From Aliiroseovarius sp. F20344 (GTDB lineage: Bacteria > Pseudomonadota > Alphaproteobacteria > Rhodobacterales > Rhodobacteraceae): 64,000 nucleotides of DNA. The position numbers and the translations under genes are program-made. Below, piece after piece: positions 7,552 to 16,555 of this stretch; the first letter of the stretch is position 1, and every line of letters starts with the position of its first letter. Under the pieces are notes generated by a model. The model made no database searches and was not told where the DNA came from. It worked only from the letters and a program-made list of their open reading frames with translations. The stretch lies in NCBI RefSeq assembly GCF_023016155.1, contig NZ_JALKBG010000005.1, positions 62,001-126,000 of the forward strand, written 5' to 3'.

Positions 7552-9675
7552 ATGTCCATCACAAGACCACGCCGATCACCGCATAGTTTTAGCCGCAGAT
7601 TTCCCCGGATCAATCGCGCGACGCTGCTGATTGTAGCCGTGGCCTTTGCGATCTCGTTGCCAATTTCGGCGTTTGCTCAAGCGGTATTGGATGACGTCGC
7701 GGGGCGGGTGATTGCGCAGGTGAATGGCGAAACAGTTGAGCTGCCCATGCTGGACAGCGCTTACAAGGTCAATATCGAGGGCGACATGGCAACGGTTGAG
7801 CTGCGTCAGGTTTTTTCGAACCCCTCCGAGGTGCCGTTAGAGGCAGAATATCTATTCCCGCTGAACCAGAATGCGGCCGTATTCGGGATGACCATGGAGG
7901 TCGGGGACGAGATTGTGCAGGCCGTAATCCGCGAAAAAGCAACCGCGGAAGCCGAGTACAAACAAGCCGCATCCGAGGGCAAAGCAGCTGCGTTGCTGAC
8001 CCAACACCGCCCGAACATGTTCACTCAGAAGATCGCCAATTTGATGCCGGGTCTGCCGGTCGAGGTCACGCTGAAATACGTGCAAATGGTGCCCAAGGTA
8101 GACGGGCAGTTTGAGCTGGTTGTGCCGATGATCGTTGGGCCGCGCTATGAAAGCCCGGCTTCGAGCGATGAAGAGCGCACCTCCGACCTCGACGGGCCTG
8201 TGCAGAACGCCACTTGGTCGGTCAGCCCCGTGCCTGCATATCCAGCTGTGGCCGGTTTGGACCTGCCCAAAAACATCCTATCGGAACGCGTTTCGCTGGA
8301 CCTGAACATGGTCGCCGGGGTTGAGATGTCGCAATTTGCAAGCCCAACGCATCCACTGGACATCGTCGAAACACAAGCCGGTCTAAGCGCTCAGTTTTCG
8401 CAGGGAAAGGTCATGGACAACAAAGACTTGATCCTGCGCTACATGCTGGGCGGTGACTCGTTGCAGGCAGCAACGCTGACCCATCATGACGAACGTGGTG
8501 GCTTCCTGTCAGTCATGATCGAACCGCCCGCCATGCCTGATGAAACCACAGCCACCCCGCGCGAGCTGGTTTTTGTGTTGGACACCTCAGGCTCAATGTC
8601 CGGGCAACCGTTGGCTGCAAGCAAACGATTCATGGACGCCGCCCTAAAGGGTCTGCGCCCCGACGACTATTTCCGGATCATCCCATTTTCCAGAACCGCC
8701 CGGCATTTCGCGGAAGACGCTACCCCAGCAACCACTTTCAACGTTGAAGCAGGCCGCAAGTTCGTCTCGCGCCTATCTGCCAGCGGCGGGACCGAGATCG
8801 ACAGGGCCATCCGCACGGCCTTCGCAACCGACAACCCTGACAACACAATGCGCATCGTGGTTTTCCTATCTGATGGATATATCGGGGACGAGGCTACGGT
8901 GCTGCGCACCATTCGTGAACAAATCGGGCAATCGCGTATTTACGCGTTTGGGATCGGAAGCTCGACCAACAGGTATCTGCTGGATGCCATGGCAGATGAG
9001 GGTCGCGGATACGCACGCTATGTGGGCTTAGACGAAGACGCCATGGACGTGGCCGAGGTTATGGCCGCGAACCTGAAGACACCCCTTTTGACAGACATTG
9101 AAATTGACTGGGGTGATCTGGAAGTCACCGATATGACGCCTTCGCGCCTGCCGGACCTTTTCGCGGGAAGCAGTTTGCGTGTCTATGCACGCTACAAAGG
9201 CAGTGATCAGGGGCAGGTTACATTGAAAGGCCTTGTAAAGGGTCGGAAGGCGGAGATGCCTGTGAAACTGATCCTGTCAGATCAGGAAGGTGAAGCGGCA
9301 CTTCCATTGATCTGGGCACGCAATCAGATTTCAACACTCGATCGCCGCATTGCTGTGCGTGATCAGGCGGACGCTGCTGACAAGGAAATCACCCGGCTGG
9401 GGTTAGAGTTCTCACTGCAAACCCGCAACACTTCATTCGTCGCAGTGTCTCAGAAAGTGGTGAACACATCTGGGAAAGCTGCGAAACAAGCCAGCGTTCC
9501 GTTGCCGATGGTATCGGGCGTGTCCAAGAATGCCTATCCGCAGGGGTTCGCAGGATCATCATCGCCCGAGCCGGAAGCTATGCTTGGAATGATCATGATC
9601 GCTGTGATGACACTGTTGGGGCTGCGACCCCGGCGCAAAGTGGGGGGTCTGAGGGATGATCCACAACCAAGTTAG
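7552..9675 (+). CDS. VIT/VWA-domain surface protein with PEP-CTERM-like sorting tail
   Basis: A 707-residue exported protein. The order is a basic N-terminus and signal segment (to about residue 42), a VIT domain (about 50-180) and a von Willebrand A domain from about 337 with the MIDAS motif DTSGS at 344-348. A C-terminal sorting signal follows: Pro-Glu-Pro at 672-674, a hydrophobic helix to about 691, then RPRRK. This tripartite tail is what exosortases recognise. The start is the ATG at 7552 with AGAAGGAG seven bases upstream. The family resembles the VIT/VWA targets of dedicated marine sortase systems, but here the processing enzyme is the exosortase just upstream. Confidence 0.87.
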   Translation: MSITRPRRSPHSFSRRFPRINRATLLIVAVAFAISLPISAFAQAVLDDVAGRVIAQVNGETVELPMLDSAYKVNIEGDMATVELRQVFSNPSEVPLEAEYLFPLNQNAAVFGMTMEVGDEIVQAVIREKATAEAEYKQAASEGKAAALLTQHRPNMFTQKIANLMPGLPVEVTLKYVQMVPKVDGQFELVVPMIVGPRYESPASSDEERTSDLDGPVQNATWSVSPVPAYPAVAGLDLPKNILSERVSLDLNMVAGVEMSQFASPTHPLDIVETQAGLSAQFSQGKVMDNKDLILRYMLGGDSLQAATLTHHDERGGFLSVMIEPPAMPDETTATPRELVFVLDTSGSMSGQPLAASKRFMDAALKGLRPDDYFRIIPFSRTARHFAEDATPATTFNVEAGRKFVSRLSASGGTEIDRAIRTAFATDNPDNTMRIVVFLSDGYIGDEATVLRTIREQIGQSRIYAFGIGSSTNRYLLDAMADEGRGYARYVGLDEDAMDVAEVMAANLKTPLLTDIEIDWGDLEVTDMTPSRLPDLFAGSSLRVYARYKGSDQGQVTLKGLVKGRKAEMPVKLILSDQEGEAALPLIWARNQISTLDRRIAVRDQADAADKEITRLGLEFSLQTRNTSFVAVSQKVVNTSGKAAKQASVPLPMVSGVSKNAYPQGFAGSSSPEPEAMLGMIMIAVMTLLGLRPRRKVGGLRDDPQPS

Positions 9676-9712
9676 ACTGGACAACGGCTCTGCCCCTTGC
9701 AAGACATCAAAC

Positions 9713-10390
9713 ATGGTTACGCATATTCTGATCGTAGACGATGATCCCAAGATCCGCGACATCACCCGTATCGCCGTGGAAGCTGCCGGAATGCGCACAA
9801 CCGAGGCCGCGAACGGTGAAATCGCATTGACCCATATCGGGCGCGAGAAAATCGATCTGGTGGTGTTGGATATTGGTATGCCGAATATGGACGGGTTCGA
9901 TTGCTGCAAAGCGATCAGGGCGCGATCAGATGTGCCGGTCCTGTTTCTGACCGCGCGCGATGATGAGATCGATAGGGTTCTGGGCTTTCAATTGGGGGCG
10001 GATGATTTCGTCCCCAAACCCTTCAGCCCGCGCGAGCTTGTGCTGCGGATCAAGGCGATCTTATCGCGCGCAAGTGCGGCCACCCGGCGCCAGCATTACG
10101 GCGAATTGTCGTTGGATGCGGCGGGGCATGTTTGCCAAGTGGCCGGGCAGGCGCTGGACCTGACCGCAACTGAATTTCAGCTTCTGGCAAGCTTATTGGC
10201 CCGGCCGGATCACGTGCATGACCGCAATCAGTTGATACAGGCCATATACGGAGCGAATTCAACCATGTCGGGCCGCACAATCGACAGCCATGTTCGCAAC
10301 ATACGCGCCAAGGCTGCGCAGGCGGGGTGTGATGATGTCATTGTGACCGTTCATGGCGTCGGTATTAAGCTTGGGCCATGCAACACGTGA
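9713..10390 (+). CDS. OmpR/PhoB-family response regulator of the exosortase cassette
   Basis: A 225-residue regulator with a receiver domain (acidic pair in ILIVDDD, phosphoacceptor Asp53 in VVLDIGMPNMDG, Lys102 in VPKPF) and a C-terminal winged-helix DNA-binding domain. The receiver begins at the ATG at 9713; an in-frame ATG at 9656, overlapping the target gene's end, would add 19 residues without family resemblance. The kinase gene overlaps its 3' end. Likely target: the phased CTGCACA array before the exosortase gene (inference). Confidence 0.87.
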   Translation: MVTHILIVDDDPKIRDITRIAVEAAGMRTTEAANGEIALTHIGREKIDLVVLDIGMPNMDGFDCCKAIRARSDVPVLFLTARDDEIDRVLGFQLGADDFVPKPFSPRELVLRIKAILSRASAATRRQHYGELSLDAAGHVCQVAGQALDLTATEFQLLASLLARPDHVHDRNQLIQAIYGANSTMSGRTIDSHVRNIRAKAAQAGCDDVIVTVHGVGIKLGPCNT

Positions 10391-11925
10391 CGCGTATTCA
10401 CCAAAAATGGCGCCCTTCGATGGCTCTGGTGGTGGTGTTCATCTGTGTTGCACTGGTGTCGATCCCACTTGCCGCGATGCTGACCGTGCAGTTGACGTCC
10501 AATCAGTTCGTAAGAGAAACAGAGCAATCGCTTGTGAAGCAAGGCGCCATCTACGCCGAGGTCTACCGCACTCAGTTCGAGACATTGGAAGGCCCCGAAA
10601 TCGGCTCTATCCCCGACAAGGATGTTTTGGCGTTCTGGAATGCGTCCCTTCATCCGCTGTCTTCCAAGATTGATGTCCGCAATCATCCGGTTCTGCCGCC
10701 TTTGCCTGAGGGCGATCTGGTTAAAGCGCGTGTTGATCCCAGACACGACACAATCATGCCAACCCTTGGCGAGCTGGCCCAATTCGCAGGAAAAACCACG
10801 CTGGCGGGCGTCATTTTTCTGGATCATCAGGGGGTCGGTGTTGGGGAAGCGGGGTTGCGCAATATCTCGACCCTGCCCGAGGTTAAGGCGGCGCTGGCAG
10901 GAGAGGTCGGGGTCGCACTGCGCGCCCGTGACGATGACTATAGTCGCCATCCTTTAAACTCGATCAGTCGTGACACAGGGTTTCGCGTGTTCGTGGCCTA
11001 TCCGGTCTTGTCCAAGGATCGCGTCATTGGCGCGGTTCTGTTATCCCGCACGCCGCTTAGCCTTCGAAAGTTTGTCTTCCGCGAGCGCGATCCGTTGATG
11101 ATCATGGGAATCTTCACCCTGTCGGGGGCTTTACTGCTTGGCTTCCTTTTGTTGCGACTCATGTCGCGCCCCGTACGCGGGCTGCGCGATGAGGCGCGGG
11201 CAATTGCCGCGGGTGAAAAGCCCAAGTCGGAGCCTTTGCGACACTACGGTATGCGCGAACTAGCGGATCTTGGTGAAAGTATGCTGTCGATGGCTGATAC
11301 CTTGGATCAAAGATCGCAAGAGATTGCGACCTATACGGACCATGTCACCCATGAACTGAAATCTCCGGTCACCTCGATATCGGGTGCTGCTGAGCTGCTT
11401 CAAAGCGAAGAAATGAGTCCAGAAAACCGCGCCAAATTGCTTGGAAATATCCACAGCGAAAGCGAGCGGATGAACACCTTGCTAACCCGACTGCGCGAGA
11501 TGTCTCAGCTACGTCAGGAAGCGCAAAAAGGACCTGGGTCGCTGCCGACGATGCTGCCGGATCTTGACGGTCTGACCATTCGAATTGTCGAGCCCAGTGA
11601 AGACGAGCTTCCGCTTTCGAATGATCATGGCGAAATCATACTTCTGCACATGGCGCAGAATGCTTTGGCTCACGGCGCGCAGAATTTGGAACTGCAGTAT
11701 CAGAATGGGGTTCTGCGAATTTCTGATGACGGCGAAGGCATTTCGGAAAATGATACCGCAAAACTCGCTGATCCTTTCTTCACCACACGTCGCGCGCAGG
11801 GGGGAACCGGGATGGGGTTGGCCATAGTCTCGGCCCTTTTAGAGATCTATGGTGCGCGTTTGCACATCACGCCCCACAGCTCCGCTTCGAAAACGGTTGG
11901 CGCTGAGTTTGAGATACGCTTTTAG
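10378..11925 (+). CDS. Sensor histidine kinase of the exosortase cassette
   Basis: A 515-residue membrane kinase. It has two transmembrane segments (about 16-38 and 240-262) flanking a periplasmic sensor region of roughly 200 residues, then a HAMP linker and a dimerisation domain with phosphoacceptor His325 in THELKSP. The ATPase domain carries N (MAQNALAHGA), G1 (DDGEGI) and G2 (GGTGMGLAI) boxes. The start overlaps the response-regulator stop by 13 bases. The four-gene order enzyme / target / regulator / kinase parallels the proteobacterial dedicated sortase systems, suggesting the kinase senses envelope state or the target protein; this is inferred. Confidence 0.87.
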   Translation: MQHVTRIHQKWRPSMALVVVFICVALVSIPLAAMLTVQLTSNQFVRETEQSLVKQGAIYAEVYRTQFETLEGPEIGSIPDKDVLAFWNASLHPLSSKIDVRNHPVLPPLPEGDLVKARVDPRHDTIMPTLGELAQFAGKTTLAGVIFLDHQGVGVGEAGLRNISTLPEVKAALAGEVGVALRARDDDYSRHPLNSISRDTGFRVFVAYPVLSKDRVIGAVLLSRTPLSLRKFVFRERDPLMIMGIFTLSGALLLGFLLLRLMSRPVRGLRDEARAIAAGEKPKSEPLRHYGMRELADLGESMLSMADTLDQRSQEIATYTDHVTHELKSPVTSISGAAELLQSEEMSPENRAKLLGNIHSESERMNTLLTRLREMSQLRQEAQKGPGSLPTMLPDLDGLTIRIVEPSEDELPLSNDHGEIILLHMAQNALAHGAQNLELQYQNGVLRISDDGEGISENDTAKLADPFFTTRRAQGGTGMGLAIVSALLEIYGARLHITPHSSASKTVGAEFEIRF

Positions 11926-11981
11926 GCCTGATCAGTGCACCACATGTGGCGGGGTTGTCGGTTTTATACACACAATTGTCA

Positions 11982-12001
11982 GAAACCGCGCTGTCGGTTT
12001 C
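11982..12001. promoter_or_regulatory. Perfect inverted repeat before soxB
   Basis: GAAACCG (11982-11988) and CGGTTTC (11995-12001) form a perfect 7+7 inverted repeat with a six-base centre, in the 121-base gap between the kinase and soxB-like genes. There is no T-run, so an operator for the sox-like operon is more likely than a terminator. The cognate regulator is unknown. Confidence 0.35.
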
Positions 12002-12046
12002 CCTTATGGAGCGGATCAATAGACACAGGCGATAATTGGATTTGCG

Positions 12047-13297
12047 ATGAAATACTCTGCTTTCAGGCTGATCAAAGAAGCACTGACCGGGCATAAAGGT
12101 TGGGGACCGCAATGGCGTGATCCTGACCCGCACGATGCCTATGACTATGTGATCATCGGCGGCGGCGGGCATGGTTTGGCGACCGCTTACTATTTGGCGA
12201 AAGAATTCAATGGCGCGCGGATCGCGGTGTTGGAAAAGGGCTGGATCGGTGGCGGGAATGTCGGCCGTAACACGACGATTATCCGCTCGAACTATCTGCT
12301 GGATGGGAACGAGCCGTTCTATGAGTTTTCGCTGAAACTTTGGGAAGGGCTCGAACAGGATCTGAACTATAACGCGATGGTCAGCCAGCGCGGCATTCTG
12401 AACCTTGTGCATACGGACGCGCAACGGGATGCGGCGCGCAGACGAGGCAACGCGATGATCCTGAACGGATCGGATGCCGAGCTTCTGGACACGGATGGCG
12501 TACGCGCCATGTACCCTTTCCTGAACTTCGACAATGCCCGTTTCCCCATTAAGGGCGGGCTGTTGCACCGGCGCGGCGGCACCGTGCGCCACGACGCGGT
12601 CGCTTGGGGCTATGCACGAGGCGCGGACCAGCGCGGCGTGGACATCATTCAGAATTGCGAGGTCACGGGCTTCAAGATCGAAAACGGTCGCGTGCTGGGT
12701 GTTGAAACCTCGCGCGGGTTCATCGGCGCTAAGAAAGTGGGTGTCTCTGTCGCGGGAAGCTCCAGCCGTGTGATGGCAATGGCGGGGATGCGTTTGCCAA
12801 TAGAAAGCCATGTGCTGCAGGCCTTCGTGTCCGAAGGGCTGAAACCCTTCATTCCAGGCGTGATCACCTATGGCGCTGGGCATTTCTATTGCAGCCAGTC
12901 CGACAAGGGTGGGCTGGTCTTTGGTGGCGATATCGACGGCTACAACTCTTACGCCCAACGCGGCAACCTGCCGGTGGTCGAGGACGTGATTGAAAGCGGC
13001 ATGTCGCTGATCCCGGGTCTTGGGCGCGCGCGGCTTCTGCGCAGCTGGGGTGGCATTATGGACATGTCGATGGATGGCTCACCCTTCATAGACAAGACCC
13101 ATATCGAGGGGCTCTATTTCAATGGCGGCTGGTGCTATGGCGGCTTTAAAGCCACGCCCGCTGCGGGGTATTGCTTTGCCCATCTTCTGAAAACCGACCG
13201 TCCGCATGAGACCGCCACGGCGTATCGGCTGGATCGATTCATGACCGGGCACATGATTGACGAAAAAGGGCAGGGCGCCCAACCATACCTGCACTGA
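12047..13297 (+). CDS. soxB: Sarcosine oxidase-like beta subunit (SoxB)
   Basis: A 416-residue FAD/FMN-dependent amine oxidase subunit. The dinucleotide-binding motif (VIIGGGGHGLATAYYLA) is at about 35-51, followed by GGGNVGRNTTIIRSNYL, a hallmark of heterotetrameric SoxB. The RHDAVAWGY segment holds His182, at the place of the His that binds FMN covalently at the alpha-beta interface. The canonical enzyme demethylates sarcosine to glycine, forming 5,10-methylene-tetrahydrofolate and hydrogen peroxide. It leads a tight soxB-D-A-G cluster. Because the delta subunit is atypical and a hydroxyproline-type region follows, the substrate may be another N-methyl or secondary amino acid. Confidence 0.87.
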   Translation: MKYSAFRLIKEALTGHKGWGPQWRDPDPHDAYDYVIIGGGGHGLATAYYLAKEFNGARIAVLEKGWIGGGNVGRNTTIIRSNYLLDGNEPFYEFSLKLWEGLEQDLNYNAMVSQRGILNLVHTDAQRDAARRRGNAMILNGSDAELLDTDGVRAMYPFLNFDNARFPIKGGLLHRRGGTVRHDAVAWGYARGADQRGVDIIQNCEVTGFKIENGRVLGVETSRGFIGAKKVGVSVAGSSSRVMAMAGMRLPIESHVLQAFVSEGLKPFIPGVITYGAGHFYCSQSDKGGLVFGGDIDGYNSYAQRGNLPVVEDVIESGMSLIPGLGRARLLRSWGGIMDMSMDGSPFIDKTHIEGLYFNGGWCYGGFKATPAAGYCFAHLLKTDRPHETATAYRLDRFMTGHMIDEKGQGAQPYLH

Positions 13298-13307
13298 GGA
13301 CGACGAG

Positions 13308-13604
13308 ATGATCATCAACCATCCGCTTCTGGGGCCGCGCGACGCGCAGGAATTCACCTATCTGGGTGACGCGAGCCTGATCAATCGACCGTATTGGTTG
13401 TCAGAAAATGCGCTTCGAGAATTTCACGACTATCTGCATCTGCGCGACAACCCTGCTGGTTTGCATCGCGAGCTGTGGTTTCACGAACAGGGCGATCGGT
13501 CATGGCTGGTCGTAACCCGCGATACCACCACACATGAAATCACCAAGGTCGAGCTGGCCCGTGATGTAGCCCGCGTGAACCGAGCCGCTGAGGTGGGTGC
13601 ATGA
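13308..13604 (+). CDS. soxD: Sarcosine oxidase-like delta subunit lacking zinc cysteines
   Basis: A 98-residue homologue of SoxD, which in characterised heterotetrameric sarcosine oxidases binds structural zinc through three Cys and one His. This copy has no cysteine at all. The N-terminal CPYC-type motif reads NHPLLG, and the later His-x3-Cys motif reads HEQGD, keeping only the His. The rest of the fold (RPYWLSENALREFHDYLHLRDNPAGLHRELWFH) is clearly recognisable. The start is ATG 13308 with a purine-rich GAGGACGACGAG before it; the stop overlaps soxA as ATGA. Confidence 0.85.
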   Translation: MIINHPLLGPRDAQEFTYLGDASLINRPYWLSENALREFHDYLHLRDNPAGLHRELWFHEQGDRSWLVVTRDTTTHEITKVELARDVARVNRAAEVGA

Positions 13605-16555
13605 CACAGCTTAACCGCCTTTCCGGTGGGCTGATCGATCGGTCAGCCACGCTTAATTTCTCGTTTGATGGCAATAGCTATCAGGGGCATGCAGGCGACA
13701 CGCTGGCCTCTGCGCTGTTGGCCAATGGCGTGCGCTTGATGGGACGGTCGTTCAAATATCACCGTCCGCGCGGCGTGCTGACCGCCGGGTCCGAGGAACC
13801 CAATGCGCTGGTCGAACTGCGGTCGGGCGGGCGTCAGGAACCGAACACGCGCGCCACCGTGGCTGAGATCTATGATGGGCTTGTCGCCAACTCGCAAAAT
13901 CGCTGGCCGTCGCTGGAGCGCGATATGATGGCGATCAATGATCGCTTCTCGAACTTCCTAAGTGCCGGTTTTTATTACAAAACCTTCATGTGGCCGAAGG
14001 CGTTTTGGGAGAAACTCTATGAGCCGATCATCCGTAAAGCTGCCGGTCTGGGTAGCCTGACGGGTGAAGATGATCCAGATGTCTATGACAAGGGCTTCCT
14101 GCATTGTGATCTGCTGGTGATCGGGGCAGGACCTGCGGGTCTGGCTGCGGCGCTAACCGCGGGTCGAGCGGGTGCACAAGTCATTATCGCGGACGAGGAT
14201 TTCCGGCTGGGTGGGCGTCTGCTCATGGAAGCCGCACCGCTGTCCGACATGTCCGGCGTCGAGTGGGTCGAACAGGCACAGACCGAGCTTGCCTCGTCGC
14301 CGAATGTCCGTGTGATGCCACGCACCACCGTGTTCGGAGCCTATGATCATGGTATCTATGGCGCGGTGGAGCGCAACGCGGATCACCTGATCGCCCCCGA
14401 GACAGACAAGCCGCGCCAGACGCTTTGGCGGATCTACTCCAAGCGGGCGTTGGTTGCAGCCGGAGCGATTGAACGACCGATTGGGTTTGAGAACAACGAC
14501 CGTCCCGGCGTGATGCTGGCCGGGGCCACCCGCGCCTATGCCAACCGCTATGCGGTTACGCCCGCGCAGTCGGTGGCGGTCTTTGCCAACAATGACGACG
14601 CACATCAGGCCGCCCGTGACCTGATCGCAAAAGGGGTCGAAGTGCCCGCCGTGGTGGATATTCGCCCGGATGCCCCCAAGATCGACGGGACCGAAGTGCT
14701 GGCCGGTGCGCAAATCGTGGACACGAAGGGCCGTTTGGGTTTGACGTCTGTCACCGTGCGGCTGGCCGACGGCCAGACCCGCGTGATCCCCTGCGGTGCG
14801 CTTGCCATGTCCGGCGGCTGGAACCCCAACCTTAGCCTGACCTGCCACCAGCGCGGTCGCCCGGTTTGGAATGAAGATATCCACGCCTTTGTCCCGGGAA
14901 AGGACCTACCGCCCGGCCAATGCGTTGCCGGGGCAGCAATGGGCGAGATGTCGACGCATGCGGCACTGACTTCGGGCGCGGCGAAGGCTGTCGAGGCTCT
15001 GTCCGATCTTGGTATCACCGTGTCCCCCGTAGTTCTGCCCAAGGCGGAAGATGGCCCGGTGTCGCTCACCCCGTTTTGGCACGTCTCGGGCGCGAAACGC
15101 GCGTGGCTGGACTTCCAGAATGACGTGACTGTCAAGGACGTGAAGCTGGCGCATCAGGAAAACTTCACATCCGTAGAACACTTGAAACGCTACACCACGC
15201 TGGGCATGGCAACCGATCAGGGCAAGACGTCGAACATGGGCGCGCTGGCTGTAATGGCCGAGCTGACCGGCAAGTCGATCCCCGACACCGGCACCACCAT
15301 TTTCCGCCCACCCTATACGCCCGTGTCGATGGGTGCGTTTGCGGGCCGTGCGGTGGGCAAGGAATTCCATCCGACCCGCCTGACCCCCAGCCACAAATGG
15401 GCCGAGGAGCAGGGCGCCGTGTTTGTTGAGGTCGGCAACTGGCTGCGCGCGCAATGGTTCCCACAGAAAGGTGAGACACACTGGCGTCAATCCGTGGATC
15501 GCGAGGTTCTGGCGACCCGCAGCTCTGTCGGTATTTGCGACGTAACCACGCTGGGCAAGATCGACGTGCAGGGGGTGGATGCCGCCGAATTCCTGAACAA
15601 AATCTATGCCAACGGGTTTGCGAAACTGCCTGTGGGTAAGGTGCGCTATGGCCTGATGCTGCGCGAAGATGGCGTGGCCTATGACGACGGCACCGCCGCG
15701 CGTCTGGCCGAGGATCACTTCGTTGTCACCACCACCACTGCCAACGCGGTTCTGGTCTATCGCAACATGGAATTCGCCCGCCAATGCCTGTGGCCGGATC
15801 TAGACGTACAGCTGATTTCCACCACCGAGGCCTGGGCGCAATACGCCGTGGCCGGTCCCAATGCGCGCAGGCTTCTGCAAAAGATCGTGGACCCCGAGTT
15901 CGACATCTCGAACGAGGCATTCCCCTTCATGTCCTGCGGTGAAATCACCGTCTGCGGTGGCTGCCGCGCGCGGCTCTTCCGCATCTCGTTCTCGGGCGAG
16001 CTGGCCTATGAAATCGCTGTCCCCACCCGATATGGTGACGCCTTGATGCGCGAGATGATGGCGGCAGGTGAAGAGTTCGACGTGACCCCCTACGGCACCG
16101 AGGCGCTGGGTGTCATGCGGATCGAAAAGGGCCACGCGGCAGGGAATGAACTGAACGGGACCACCACCGCGCTGAACCTTGGGCTTGGGCGTATGGTCTC
16201 GACCAAGAAGGATTTTGTTGGAAGTGTGCTGGCGCGGCGAGAGGGCATGAACACTGAGGACGCGCTGAACCTTGTGGGCCTGCGCCCGGTGGATGCGTCG
16301 AAACCCGTGCCTGCCGGAGGGCATTTGATGGGCACATTGGGTCCCATCGATGCGGCGCATGATCAGGGCTATGTCACCTCGGCAGCCTATTCGCCGATCC
16401 TTGAAAGTGCGATCGGGCTTGGCTTCGTGAAGTCTGGCTTCGAACGTATAGGCGAACAGCTGCGGCTGGTTAATCCCTTGGAAGGGCATGAAGTTCTGGT
16501 CGAAATAGTCAGTCCGCACTTCGTCGATCCGGAAGGAGAGAAGCTCCGTGCATAA
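13601..16555 (+). CDS. soxA: Sarcosine oxidase-like alpha subunit (SoxA)
   Basis: A 984-residue large subunit. It has an N-terminal ferredoxin-like fold without iron-sulfur cysteines (about 15-100, with GRSFKYHRPRGVLTAG) and a central NAD-binding Rossmann domain (LLVIGAGPAGLAAALTAGRAGA at about 170). The C-terminal half is GcvT/aminomethyltransferase-like and takes formaldehyde-level carbon onto tetrahydrofolate in known enzymes. Length and domain order are normal for the family. It overlaps soxD by four bases and soxG by eight, so the four subunits are made in stoichiometric coupling. Confidence 0.9.
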   Translation: MTQLNRLSGGLIDRSATLNFSFDGNSYQGHAGDTLASALLANGVRLMGRSFKYHRPRGVLTAGSEEPNALVELRSGGRQEPNTRATVAEIYDGLVANSQNRWPSLERDMMAINDRFSNFLSAGFYYKTFMWPKAFWEKLYEPIIRKAAGLGSLTGEDDPDVYDKGFLHCDLLVIGAGPAGLAAALTAGRAGAQVIIADEDFRLGGRLLMEAAPLSDMSGVEWVEQAQTELASSPNVRVMPRTTVFGAYDHGIYGAVERNADHLIAPETDKPRQTLWRIYSKRALVAAGAIERPIGFENNDRPGVMLAGATRAYANRYAVTPAQSVAVFANNDDAHQAARDLIAKGVEVPAVVDIRPDAPKIDGTEVLAGAQIVDTKGRLGLTSVTVRLADGQTRVIPCGALAMSGGWNPNLSLTCHQRGRPVWNEDIHAFVPGKDLPPGQCVAGAAMGEMSTHAALTSGAAKAVEALSDLGITVSPVVLPKAEDGPVSLTPFWHVSGAKRAWLDFQNDVTVKDVKLAHQENFTSVEHLKRYTTLGMATDQGKTSNMGALAVMAELTGKSIPDTGTTIFRPPYTPVSMGAFAGRAVGKEFHPTRLTPSHKWAEEQGAVFVEVGNWLRAQWFPQKGETHWRQSVDREVLATRSSVGICDVTTLGKIDVQGVDAAEFLNKIYANGFAKLPVGKVRYGLMLREDGVAYDDGTAARLAEDHFVVTTTTANAVLVYRNMEFARQCLWPDLDVQLISTTEAWAQYAVAGPNARRLLQKIVDPEFDISNEAFPFMSCGEITVCGGCRARLFRISFSGELAYEIAVPTRYGDALMREMMAAGEEFDVTPYGTEALGVMRIEKGHAAGNELNGTTTALNLGLGRMVSTKKDFVGSVLARREGMNTEDALNLVGLRPVDASKPVPAGGHLMGTLGPIDAAHDQGYVTSAAYSPILESAIGLGFVKSGFERIGEQLRLVNPLEGHEVLVEIVSPHFVDPEGEKLRA

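Noticed and set aside
11867-12958. 363-codon open frame antisense to soxB
   Set aside because: It lies entirely opposite a clearly recognised gene, with no ribosome site and low-complexity His/Arg-rich product.
14906-15784. 292-codon open frame antisense to soxA
   Set aside because: Opposite a full-length, well-conserved subunit gene; one of several mirror frames in this GC-rich stretch.
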